A DNA stretch of 14,074 nucleotides from Hamiltosporidium magnivora (taxonomy: Eukaryota > Microsporidia > Dubosqiidae), in NCBI GenBank assembly GCA_004325065.1, contig PITI01000345.1, forward strand, positions 1 through 14,074. The letters run 5' to 3'. A program made the position numbers and the translations under genes. This document shows, piece by piece, positions 1-7,449 of this stretch (position 1 is its first letter; every line of letters starts with the position of its first letter). The notes below the pieces were generated by a model. It ran no database searches. It saw only the letters and a program-made list of their open reading frames with translations, and was not told where the DNA came from.

Positions 1-587
1 ATGCAGAGATAAGAGTGGACACCAGAATAAAAACTGATGTCAAGATTCGGTGTAACAGACCAGATATATTTATTTTAGACAAGAGACATAATAGGATAAC
101 CCTCATTGAAGTAGGAATCACATCCCAAGACTCTCTTCAAATAGTTGAAACAGAGAAGCTTAGGAAGTATGACCTATTAGCAAATGAGTTAGGTCTTATT
201 TATAAATGCAGCGTAGAGATAATTCCTTATGTGATGACCTGGGACGGTATTGTGACAAAATACCATAAGACGTATGTTAAGAGACTGCAAATACCCATGA
301 ATGTAGAGGCATATATACAATCCATAGTACTCAAGAAGACAGTGGAAACAATTTCTTTTGATCGACGAAGAGGACTTGAGTCTGGACCAAATGCCGAGGA
401 GAGCTGGGAGAGAGCATCATTAAGTGATATTTTAGGAGCTGAGATGCATAAACAACCAATACCCCCTTTAAAGCAAGTAGACAACGAGGAAGATGATGTT
501 AAAACAGAAAATACAAAAAATATTTTACCCCTTATTTTGTATGGTTTAACCACAGCAAAGGAACCAACAACTAATACAAATGAATAA
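1..587 (+). CDS. C-terminal part of a non-LTR retrotransposon ORF, restriction-like endonuclease (RLE) domain (5' end outside window)
   Basis: The frame is open from base 3 to the TAA at 585-587, so the protein is cut by the window edge. The GTG at 15 is an internal Val codon, not a start. Numbering from that Val, the sequence shows R15-P16-D17-I followed by D22, then an ITLIEVG block with E32, then E47-K48 and K51-Y52. This PD...D...E...K-x-x-KY order matches the PD-(D/E)xK restriction-like endonuclease that ends the ORF of R2, R4, CRE and related LINEs. It nicks target DNA for target-primed reverse transcription. The last 60 residues are acidic and low in complexity and end in a Thr/Asn-rich tail. 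The reverse transcriptase should lie upstream of the window. Codon use and GC are clearly higher than in the flanks, and this stretch has no stops or frameshifts, so the copy is young compared with its relics downstream. Family assignment is fairly sure; the exact clade is not. Confidence 0.72.
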   Translation, partial: AEIRVDTRIKTDVKIRCNRPDIFILDKRHNRITLIEVGITSQDSLQIVETEKLRKYDLLANELGLIYKCSVEIIPYVMTWDGIVTKYHKTYVKRLQIPMNVEAYIQSIVLKKTVETISFDRRRGLESGPNAEESWERASLSDILGAEMHKQPIPPLKQVDNEEDDVKTENTKNILPLILYGLTTAKEPTTNTNE

Positions 588-690
588 TTGGAAGTTGAAG
601 GATGAGATAGAAATTGTTGAAATGATGGAAAGAATTATTTAAAAGAGAAAAATTTGTTAGCCCAGAATTTTATTAAATGAATTATTAAAA
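588..690 (+). other. Probable 3' UTR of the RLE retrotransposon
   Basis: About 100 bases lie between the stop of the intact RLE copy and the point where the next, decayed copy becomes alignable. Part of it (an aaaatttgtta...gaattttatt stretch near 650-675) weakly resembles sequence after the decayed copy at about 1675-1700, as expected if both are 3' UTRs of one family. No clear poly-A tail or target-site duplication is visible. Confidence 0.3.
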
Positions 691-928
691 TGTCAGAATT
701 TTTTTTTCTAAAAATCATTTTCAATATTTTATATTAAACATTTATTATAGACAAAATATGATAACCTTCATTAAAGTATGACTTACTTCTCAAAATTAAC
801 TTCAAATATTCAAAACGGAAGAAGTTAGAATGTAATACTTGTTAGAAAGGATTCTGGTACTATTAATTGTAGTGTGGACATAATTTCTTATTTGATAACC
901 AGATATGGTATTGTGATTGAATAAGATA

Positions 929-940
929 ATTCACACCTTA
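929..940. repeat. Target-site duplication, left copy (ATTCACACCTTA)
   Basis: This 12-base sequence is repeated exactly at 1111-1122, on either side of the 170-bp insertion. Removing the insertion and one copy restores a continuous alignment of the RLE relic with the intact ORF at about 255-302. Confidence 0.8.
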
Positions 941-1110
941 TTTATGTATTTAGTATCTCGCTTCTTTCCTACAGATGGAACACAATCCAACGATGAACCA
1001 TAGCTTCGCCAAGTTCTAGGCGTTCCAAAGACGATTTTCCTTGATTGGCTAGGTTGTCAGTCTCACACAAACTTTCCGAAAGGTAGATAAAGAGTGCACC
1101 AACCGGTGTT
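941..1110 (-). mobile_element. 170-bp SINE-like insertion, copy 1, with 12-bp target-site duplication
   Basis: This segment is absent from the intact RLE copy and is bounded by a perfect 12-bp direct repeat, so it is an insertion. It recurs, diverged, at 4485-4648, with long shared blocks such as acacaatccaacgatgaa and aagttctaggc. Read on the minus strand it starts near AACACCGGTTGG and ends in an A-rich tail (ACTAAATACATAAA), the layout of a short retroposon. It is richer in GC than its surroundings. No sustained ORF was found: one minus-strand frame is open for about 45 codons but is not kept in the other copy, because an indel shifts it. A SINE or a truncated end of a longer retroelement both fit. 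Confidence 0.65.
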
Positions 1111-1122
1111 ATTCACACCTTA
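1111..1122. repeat. Target-site duplication, right copy (ATTCACACCTTA)
   Basis: Exact partner of 929-940. A duplication of 12 bp with an A-rich tail at one end of the insert fits target-primed retroposition better than a cut-and-paste DNA transposon with terminal inverted repeats, of which none are seen. Confidence 0.8.
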
Positions 1123-1319
1123 AAAAAAACTAAAATTTCCATGAATATATAGACATAGATTCGGTTAATAGTGCTGCAAAACGACTGTCAAACCAATTTC
1201 TATTTTCGATAATATGGACTTGAGATCGGGCTAAATACCGAAGAGAACGTCATATGGTGTTTTAGAAGAGGCTGAGATGCAAAAACAATCAAAACTATAT
1301 TTGTGGCAAGCTATCTATC

Positions 1320-1425
1320 ATGAAAACTGCGTGTTTAGGTTAGATACCTGGATGGTGCGCTCAGTATCTACCTTAATAGAAAGCGTGTAGTGGTCTGACC
1401 ACCCAATCAACAAAAAAAAATTCTG
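1320..1425 (+). mobile_element. Possible second small A-tailed insertion in the RLE relic
   Basis: The relic loses alignment with the intact copy at about 1310 and regains it at about 1480. The intervening piece is GC-richer and ends in a run of nine A at 1412-1420. It contains GGTGCGCTCAG at 1354-1364, loosely like a Pol III A box, and GGTCTGACCACC at 1392-1403, loosely like a B box, about 30 bases apart. This suggests a tRNA-derived SINE of a different family, but the box matches are imperfect. No convincing target-site duplication was found, only a weak resemblance between about 1307-1323 and 1442-1460. Confidence 0.3.
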
Positions 1426-1640
1426 GAACGCTTATAACTTGGCTAAGCTTTTATTCATCTTAGGATCATATTCTTTTTGTAGGAAGAAGAAATCATTTAT
1501 AAAAAAAATAATCATGATGGTGTCGTTAAACATGTCAAAACGAAAAGATAACACACCCATTATTTATGATGGAGAAACCACACTAGGGAAACCGATTATT
1601 AGTATAAACGAAGATTTAGATACTACAAGAAGAAATTAAA

Positions 1641-2028
1641 ACCGTTAAAGTGGTATCTAAAAAAATGTTTCGGAAAATATTTAAATCTTGAATTTTATTG
1701 TATAAAAGCATAATTTGTTTCGAAAAATCTCCAGATCAAGCTTTTTTTCTATTTAATTGAAGTTTGGCTGTAAAGCTATTTTACTTTAAATAAGCCAAAT
1801 AGTTTTAAGAAAGTAATTTATTTTAGATTATTTCCATGAAAAAAAATAGAAAAAAGGAGTGTTCTATCCAAAAAAAATAAATTGTAAACTTGGGTTTATT
1901 TCATTACCACAGAGAGCTTAAAAGAGAAGCAGACTTGATTTCAGCGTAAGCTTTTATTGCACACTTCATTTATAGAGTAAATAATGTCAGTAATAATTTA
2001 AGAATAAGTTTTTATTTTTACTTGAATC
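1641..2028. other. Gene-free AT-rich spacer
   Basis: Between the RLE relic and the small minus-strand gene. The first 60 bases may be the decayed 3' UTR of the relic. The rest is A/T homopolymer-rich sequence with no reading frame, RNA gene or repeat that I can support. Confidence 0.5.
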
Positions 2029-2256
2029 TCAAATTTTCCTTTTAAAATACATCAAAGCAGTATAAATGCCTCTATTGAGAGAGTTTTCTGTATATTTTTG
2101 TTCATATTCAATGCTTGTATTCTTTATCAACGGCTCATGTGATTTATTGATTTCCGAGAGCTCTTTTATAAAAGCTTCCTCATCAGATTCTATAAAGACA
2201 AAATTTGAATATTTTTGTAATCTTTCTTGTCTTCTTCGTTCAATTTCATCGTCCAT
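2029..2256 (-). CDS. Small conserved-looking protein, possible extremely reduced SART1/Snu66 splicing factor
   Basis: A 75-residue hydrophilic protein: an acidic and basic N-terminal helix (MDDEIERRRQERLQ), then FVFIESDEEAFIKELSEI at residues 19-36, and a C-terminal NRGIYTALMYFKRK at 61-74. Both latter blocks resemble two short conserved stretches of SART1/Snu66, the U4/U6-U5 tri-snRNP protein: a VF(N)xxxEF...LGEI block and an (E)xxxNRGLAAAL block, in the same order. The rest of that family, which is normally 500-800 residues, is missing. After the TGA the minus strand does not continue the family. The match is from recognition of short motifs only. Support that it is a gene: charged composition unlike random AT-rich frames, and a CCCC run at 2279-2282, about 23 bases before the ATG. 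It stands alone among repeats. It may also be an unrelated small protein. Confidence 0.5.
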   Translation of the reverse strand: MDDEIERRRQERLQKYSNFVFIESDEEAFIKELSEINKSHEPLIKNTSIEYEQKYTENSLNRGIYTALMYFKRKI

Positions 2257-2278
2257 ACAAAAATTAAAGAAATATTAA

Positions 2279-2282
2279 GGGG
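2279..2282 (-). promoter_or_regulatory. CCCC motif upstream of the start at 2256
   Basis: A C-quartet on the minus strand, about 23 bases before the ATG, in otherwise almost C-free sequence. Microsporidian genes often carry a C-rich (CCC-like) motif just before the start; the same motif precedes the minus-strand starts at 7252 and 8274. Confidence 0.35.
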
Positions 2283-3286
2283 AACGAAAATAAAAACGCT
2301 ACAACTTAAAAATATAAATGAAGCATTCTTCTATCGAATGAATCTGTTGATTGAAAAAGAGGCACAATTTATTGTAATAATTATAAGATTGAATTGTAAA
2401 TTTTAAAAATGTAGAATGTGTTAAATAAAAGAAGTACTTAAAAAATTAAATGTAATAACTATAATCTTTAAAAAAATTTAAATACAATTTAAAAGTTTTT
2501 TTCAAAGAGTAGACCAATACATTAACCTTTTATTTAAAAATATTTTTGATTTTAAAAATGCATTTCATTGTGATTTTTATATTTGAATTCTAGATTAATT
2601 ACATGAGTTAACCAAATAAAAAATTCTTTAAATTATGTAATCGTTATTTATTCTACTTCTGTTTTTTTAGAAATATTTTTGGATTGGAGAATTCGGAAAA
2701 ACATAGAATCATATCACTAAATTATAGACCGAAATGGAATCAAGAAGTCTCTTGAATCAAAATATTGATCAAATATGAAATATATGAATTTAATCAGTAG
2801 ATAGTTTCTAAAATATTTGATATTTTTAAATAAAATTTAACTTAAATATAGTTTAGTAACCATTTATTTATTTATTTTTTAACTTATTTAATAATTTTTC
2901 AACTGTATAAATAAAAATTGTACAACTCAGATTTAAAATATCAACAATGTATGTAAAAGCTTTGATCAAAGATTTTATAAACAATTTTATGCAAATTTGA
3001 TTCATTTAACTTAAAAATATTTGGTTTTACGTTTACTTCGTAACGAAATAGACTTATCTCACTCCTGAGACAGAAATAAATTTTTAGGTTCGAAAAGAAA
3101 TATCTCTGACCTGTGTAAATTAGACAAAAATTCTATGATAATTTGGTGATTCTGCGTAAAAGATACACAAATTCGACAATACTAGAATAACAATGATATG
3201 ACCAGTGTTTCTTTATATATAACATGACTACATTAATTTATTTCATAATAGGCAATTAAAGCATGCATCTTAATAATTCTTGAAAA
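2283..3286. other. Gene-free AT-rich region
   Basis: About 1 kb of A/T-rich sequence upstream of both the small minus-strand gene and the third RLE relic. No open frame of interest, no tRNA-like T arm and no repeat was found. The last 200-300 bases may contain unrecognisable 5' sequence of the third RLE copy, because the intact copy needed for comparison is cut off by the window edge. Confidence 0.45.
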
Positions 3287-3692
3287 TATATACGCTGATA
3301 TAATATTAGATATCCGAATAAAAACCGAATGTTTTTTTGAATTATAGACATAATGTATTATGGTATAAAATAAAATTATATTATACTTATCAGAATTAAA
3401 ATTACCACAAGGCTCGCTTAGATTCTTTGAAGTGAAAAAATATGGAAGTCTAATCTTTGATTAAATTTATTGTTGAGATAATTCCTCATATTATAACTTT
3501 ATGGGATAGTGTGTCAAAATGGTTTGAAATAAAGCTATTAGCCCATTCGATATCATATTATAGTGATATACACCGTGATTATATGTAAAAAACAGATAAA
3601 TAATTTTATGATTCTCGAAGCTGATTATAATTAAGCTTAAATGCTAATTGCAGCTAGAAAAGAGCAAACGGGTGTTATAAAAGAGCGGGTAT
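3287..3692 (+). pseudogene. Third, strongly decayed copy of the RLE retrotransposon 3' end
   Basis: The region aligns along most of its length with about 1-435 of the intact copy. Anchors are atatccgaataaaaaccga (intact: acaccagaataaaaactga), gttgagataattcctcatat followed by tatgggatagtgtgtcaaaatgg (intact: gtagagataattccttatgt then cctgggacggtattgtgac), and further on gctagaaaagagc and ggtgttataaaagagcgggtatg. Stops occur in every frame, so it is not functional. It lies in the same orientation as the two copies at the left edge, and the short ATG frame at 3691 belongs to this relic. Confidence 0.65.
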
Positions 3693-4484
3693 GTTTCACC
3701 GGCTTATATTCGCATTAAAAATACCAGAGAAAGAGATAAAAGCCGTATACAAGCAGAAGCTTAATTTTCGACCTCTTAATCTTAATCTAAAAAAATATAA
3801 ATAAAAAACCGAATTAAAATATAAAAAACATGTTGCATTGAGATGAACGAGTAGAATAGAACACGAGCCACAGTAAAAATAATACAAGACAGTATATAAA
3901 GCAATATAATAAGTTGGCATTAAATATATTTTATTTTTATCTTAAGATGAATTGACTCAAAAACCAAGTAATAAGAATATGTTTTGTGCAATAAAAAACG
4001 CATGGTATTCTCTATTAGAATGTAAAATCTCTTCGTAAGAGTACTCATAATATTTTGTCCAAGTGTTTGAGCCACTGCAATCGACACCATAGAAACTAGA
4101 TTTTTTATGCATTTTAACACACAATTAAATTTATATTTGTGATCTATATCGTGTAATTTCTACTAACATAGTATTTTTTCAATATATTTCATAATTTAAT
4201 TAATAGATGTTTTAATTTGTAACAATAAAAATGGTTAGAGCTTAAAATAAATATTGTAGCAGATTTATGCACATAATAGTAAATTTAATATAAATTTTAT
4301 ATCGAACAGTTCTAGAGAACCAGAAGTAGAGCCATAACAATATACTACAAATAAACTAAAAAAAACAAAAGTGTACATTAAAATTTTAGAAATAGCAAAT
4401 ATAATTTATATTGTAAGTTAATCTAAATAAATATTTACGAAATTCTAATTATTTTATAACATGAAATTTCTGTATAAAAGCTAT
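3693..4484. other. Gene-free region after the third RLE relic
   Basis: Two minus-strand open frames (3696-3920 and 3920-4120) are rich in Phe, Tyr, Cys and Leu in the way antisense or random AT-rich frames are, and I do not regard them as genes. On the plus strand, a 37-codon frame from 3691 encodes a Lys-rich peptide and may be a coding relic. Otherwise A/T-rich sequence only. Confidence 0.4.
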
Positions 4485-4648
4485 GTTTTTTTAATAGATC
4501 GCTCCTTTCCTGCGATAGAACACAATCCAACGATGAATAATAGCTGCCCAAGTTCTAGGCATTTCAAAAACAATTTTCTTTTGATATGTTAGATTGTCAC
4601 CTCACGCAAAATTTGAACGAAAGATAAAAAGTATACCAACCGGTGATT
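4485..4648 (-). mobile_element. SINE-like repeat, copy 2
   Basis: Diverged second copy of the element at 941-1110, in the same orientation. The two share cacaatccaacgatgaa, aagttctaggc, ttagattgtca (first copy: ctaggttgtcag) and accaaccggtg. On the minus strand it ends in an A-rich stretch (TATTAAAAAAACATAG) like the first copy. Small indels relative to copy 1 (for example tagctgccc against tagcttcgccc) shift all frames, which argues that the family is non-coding. GC-richer sequence continues to about 4680, so this copy may extend further at its 5' (right) end than copy 1. No target-site duplication was found. Confidence 0.6.
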
Positions 4649-4656
4649 GAATCCGG
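4640..4656 (-). other. tRNA T-arm/B-box-like hairpin at the 5' end of SINE copy 2
   Basis: Read on the minus strand: CCGGA, a seven-base TTCAATC, then ACCGG. The loop fits the T-loop consensus TTCRANY exactly and CCGG/CCGG pair, but the innermost pair is an A-A mismatch where a tRNA has G-C. This is what a decayed Pol III B box of a tRNA-derived SINE would look like. I could not find a matching A box or anticodon arm, so it is suggestive only. Confidence 0.35.
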
Positions 4657-6248
4657 GCCTTGGAAGTAAATCCCGAAATCCTCAATACTAGATTATTGGC
4701 AAAATATATGTTTGCTTATTTATAAAGCTAGCATGCCATAGAATGTATACAAAATATAGTTAAGACTCGTTTTTACATTACAGAAAAAATATATGCATTG
4801 GTTTTAGATATTTATCAAACATTTAAAATTTATTTATCTTTTAAGATATGAATAAATTAGAATTTAAGATGCATTTTAATATATTATTTAATTATTTGTT
4901 CCAAATTAAATAATTAAACACATAACTTAAGTATCTAACTATTCCAATAAAAGCAGGACTTACAAATTTAGCTTAAAATAAAGTTTTTACTGATATTAAA
5001 AGGGATAGAAGACCTATAATTGAGTCTAACAAAAAAAATTGGATACAAATAATATTATAATTCTAAGTCTTTATTTATTAGAGCTAGTTTAATTATACGT
5101 CTAGAATAGATATCATTTTTTCAATCAGGTATAAAACCATAAATATAAATGTACATATTTTCATTTCATAAATCTTTGGAAATATTTTATAATTCAAAAC
5201 GATTTATTTACTTGTTACTTGATAAATGTAACTTGGGACTATACTAAATCTTAAGGGGTATTTTAAGGGGTATAGAAACTAAAAGGCAAACCCAAAAACT
5301 AAATTCAAATCTGTATTAAATTACTGTTTCTAATAAAAAAATTAAAACAATGAGCTTCACATGTAACGATTATCTATTTTAAACATTTCGAATAAGCTTC
5401 AGTAAGAGGACGAAACAGAATTAATAATTTATGATACTAAAGATAATTCAATTTATCCTGATAGTAAAATATTAGAAATAATATTGCGATTGAACATTAT
5501 TTGTTGGATAGGATGGATAAATTTATAATAAAAGTTTACTACTTAAATTATTTTTACATTTTTTTTAATTCTAGAAAGTTGTTGTTTGTGGTTTATGTTT
5601 TAATCTGTTGTATGTTTTTAATCTGTTTGAACATAAAATAATAAATTAAATTCGAGAATTTTATTATTCACCAGTATTATTAAATTTAAGAAAGTTTTTT
5701 TGGTTTTTTTTTAAATTAGATTTACAACGCATAGTGTATGTATGAATTTAAACTTAAATATAATTTCAGTATTTAAATACGAAAACTGAATTTGGAATTG
5801 TCATAAACTTATTATTTTCATTCGTTTCATTTATCTTGAACTAGTTAAGCAACAAATACAATCTAAATTTAATTAAAAAATAATATTGAATTTCGAGAAT
5901 GAATATTTATTATGTATTTAAAGCTCTTATAACCAAAAACAGTCTTTATTAACATTAAAATATCTATCGCGTTTTAATTATTTATATTTCTAAATAAAAA
6001 TTGAATTATATAATGTTAAATAAACGTATTTATAAACTAAAAATTAAAATTTGTTATATTGCAAACAAAAAATAGATCTATTGTTTTAAATTCCAATTAA
6101 ATTTTTTAATTAACAAAAATATTATAAAAGAGTATTGATTAAATTAAATTGCTATATTTTGCATTTTAATTGCAATAATTTTTATTTTATAGAAGTAAAA
6201 TGTTTTATATGTTTTGATGTATACACTTTTTTTCATCAATTATAAGAT
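4657..6248. other. Long gene-free AT-rich region
   Basis: About 1.6 kb with no open frame I would call. Small structures: an 11-bp perfect inverted repeat at 4887-4897/4908-4918 (TTTAATTATTT), two aaggggta repeats at about 5252-5272, and a short local duplication of tatgtttt(t)aatctgtt at about 5594-5628. All are of the kind that arise easily in such composition. I see no promoter motif that I can assign to the AN1 gene that follows. Confidence 0.45.
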
Positions 6249-6764
6249 ATGATACGTGCATTTCACACATCAACTACATCATTACATGTATTACAATCTA
6301 TTGGTTATTCTTTTATCAAAAAAAATATAAGCAATACAAAAAAGGACAATATGGGGGAAATAAATGTTTCAGACGGAAGAAAGGAAATTTCTATTAATAT
6401 TAAAGAATATCGAAAAGTTTCCGATTTAACGAAATATGTTGCAATAAAAATGAATATTTCAGAATTTTGGCTGGAATATAATGGTTTGAGACTTAAAGAA
6501 AATTCCCCCATAAGCGAAATAAAATTTGACCAAACAACTAAAATAAGTGTAATATACAAAAAATTACATTGCTTTTTCAAACAATGTTATAATAAGGCAG
6601 GGAAAATAAATTCCGATTGCAATTACTGCAGTAAAAACTATTGTGCGAAGCACAGGATACCCGAATCTCATGCCTGTATTGAAATCGAATCATGTAAAAA
6701 GGCAGCGAATAGTCGCAATGAAGCAAAATTGCTAAAAGAAAAGCTTACAAGAAATAAAATCTAA
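6249..6764 (+). CDS. Ubiquitin-like domain plus AN1-type zinc-finger protein
   Basis: A 171-codon frame. Residues 35-105 look like a ubiquitin-like fold: a beta-rich start (MGEINV...ISINI), a helix with KVSDLTKYVAIKM, then a FWLEYNGLRLKENSPISEI stretch like the ubiquitin LxxxGxxLxD segment. Residues 108-143 are a complete AN1 zinc finger: C108-x4-C113-x10-C124-x2-C127-x4-C132-x2-H135-x5-H141-x-C143, including the typical HRxPExHxC end. All eight zinc ligands are present. A basic Lys-rich tail follows. Such proteins (ZFAND4, yeast Cuz1/Tmc1-like) link ubiquitin or Cdc48/p97 and the proteasome in protein quality control and stress. The first 34 residues precede the domain and are not needed for it, so ATG 6351 is the more likely start, giving 137 residues. 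The gene converges with the minus-strand gene at 6911, with 146 bp between them. Confidence 0.85.
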   Translation: MIRAFHTSTTSLHVLQSIGYSFIKKNISNTKKDNMGEINVSDGRKEISINIKEYRKVSDLTKYVAIKMNISEFWLEYNGLRLKENSPISEIKFDQTTKISVIYKKLHCFFKQCYNKAGKINSDCNYCSKNYCAKHRIPESHACIEIESCKKAANSRNEAKLLKEKLTRNKI

Positions 6765-6910
6765 ACAGCTATTTTTTAATGTTATTATCTTTTTTTTAAA
6801 AAAAATATTACAGTTACCTAAAAAATTAAAAATATATTTCTTACTTTTTGAAACACATATAAAAGTTTATAAATTTAACAGTTTCAAATGTTTATTTCAA
6901 TTATAAAACA

Positions 6911-7252
6911 TTATAAATACTTTTTTGTGTAATAATCATTCTTGAATTGTAATTCGTAGTTTTTCTTTTTCAGTCTTGATATCTCTTTGAGTGCTTGGAG
7001 ATATTTTATTGATGTTTCGGCGCTTTTGTCTTTAAATTCTTTACATTTTTGACATATGGTTTTTTTTTGGAAGGATTCTAATCTTTTATGAAAATAGTTT
7101 TCCATATCTAAATTTTTTTTATTGCATTCATCAGCCAAACTCCGTGCCATATCTTTGTATTTTTGCTTCTTTTGATACATAATTTTTTCTATATCTGAAG
7201 CATTTGATTCATTTAAAAATGTAGAAAACAAATTCGAATCATCATCTGACAT
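6911..7252 (-). CDS. Hypothetical small coiled-coil protein with a CxxC motif
   Basis: Unrecognised 113-residue protein. It starts with an acidic, Ser/Asn-rich head (MSDDDSNLFSTFLNES), continues as a strongly charged Lys/Glu-rich helical region, has Cys residues at 43, 67 and 70 (C67-Q-K-C70), and a predicted coiled coil at about 80-105 (heptad-like ALKEISRLKKKNYELQ). No signal peptide or membrane segment. Evidence for a real gene: protein-like composition, no shadowing by a better frame, and a CCCC run 10 bases before the ATG. It is convergent with the AN1 gene, and their 3' ends are 146 bp apart. The single CxxC with another Cys far upstream is not a recognisable zinc-finger family; a structural role is a guess only. 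Confidence 0.6.
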   Translation of the reverse strand: MSDDDSNLFSTFLNESNASDIEKIMYQKKQKYKDMARSLADECNKKNLDMENYFHKRLESFQKKTICQKCKEFKDKSAETSIKYLQALKEISRLKKKNYELQFKNDYYTKKYL

Positions 7253-7261
7253 TCTTTAATT

Positions 7262-7265
7262 GGGG
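7262..7265 (-). promoter_or_regulatory. CCCC motif just upstream of the start at 7252
   Basis: On the minus strand the sequence reads CAACCCCAATTAAAGA directly before the ATG, putting the C-quartet at about -10 to -13. This resembles the C-rich start-proximal motif described for microsporidian genes and supports this ATG as the start. Confidence 0.4.
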
Positions 7266-7449
7266 TTGCATTCAACAAGTCAAAAGTATTACTAATATGT
7301 TAAAATTAAATTTATTTGTGGTTATTACTCCTCGAAGGAAGAAATAAATTATCAAAGTGCATCCTAATTCGGTTTTTATAAATTAAAAATTAGGATTCGA
7401 AAGAGATTTTTTATTTGTTACAGTTTTGAATTTTCCATAAATTAAAATG

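Larger units (their letters stand above)
690..1640 (+). pseudogene. Second, decayed copy of the RLE retrotransposon 3' end, interrupted by insertions
   Basis: Bases 745-928 align with 85-268 of the intact copy (shared blocks around gataacc.tcattgaagta, gttagaa..tatg and ataatttcttatttgataacc). Bases 1111-1310 continue the alignment with about 275-470 (ttccatgaat, tggacttgag, gaggctgagatgca). After a gap, 1480-1640 matches the C-terminal tail: the translation KDNTPIIYDGETTLGKP corresponds to KNILPLILYGLTTAKEP of the intact ORF. The copy has many stops, including in-frame TAA and TAG, so it is dead. It is interrupted by a 170-bp element at 941-1110 and by unrelated sequence at about 1310-1480. 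The 66-residue ORF at 1439-1639 is the tail of this relic and not an independent gene. Orientation is the same as the intact copy, directly downstream of it. Confidence 0.75.

Noticed and set aside
15..17. GTG as start of the RLE protein
   Set aside because: The frame is open back to base 3 and the domain is normally the C-terminal end of a long ORF, so this is an internal Val codon.
154..162. acagagaag resembling the U6 snRNA ACAGAGA box
   Set aside because: It lies inside the RLE coding frame and no other U6 element is nearby.
227..553. Minus-strand 108-codon frame
   Set aside because: It lies wholly inside the RLE coding sequence on the other strand and has an antisense-type composition.
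2066..2278. Plus-strand 70-codon frame
   Set aside because: Antisense to the more protein-like minus-strand gene at 2029-2256; rich in Ser, Cys and Phe as expected for a shadow.
3085..3100. tRNA B box (aggttcgaaaag)
   Set aside because: Lacks the closing CC and any surrounding cloverleaf; no tRNA gene can be folded here.
3696..4120. Two minus-strand frames of 74 and 66 codons
   Set aside because: Composition dominated by Phe, Tyr, Leu and Cys, no upstream motif, and overlap with the end of an RLE relic; chance frames.
4887..4918. 11-bp inverted repeat as a terminator or regulatory hairpin
   Set aside because: Made only of A and T, far from any gene, and easily expected by chance in this composition.
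6305..6580. Minus-strand 91-codon hydrophobic frame
   Set aside because: Antisense shadow of the AN1/ubiquitin-like gene.
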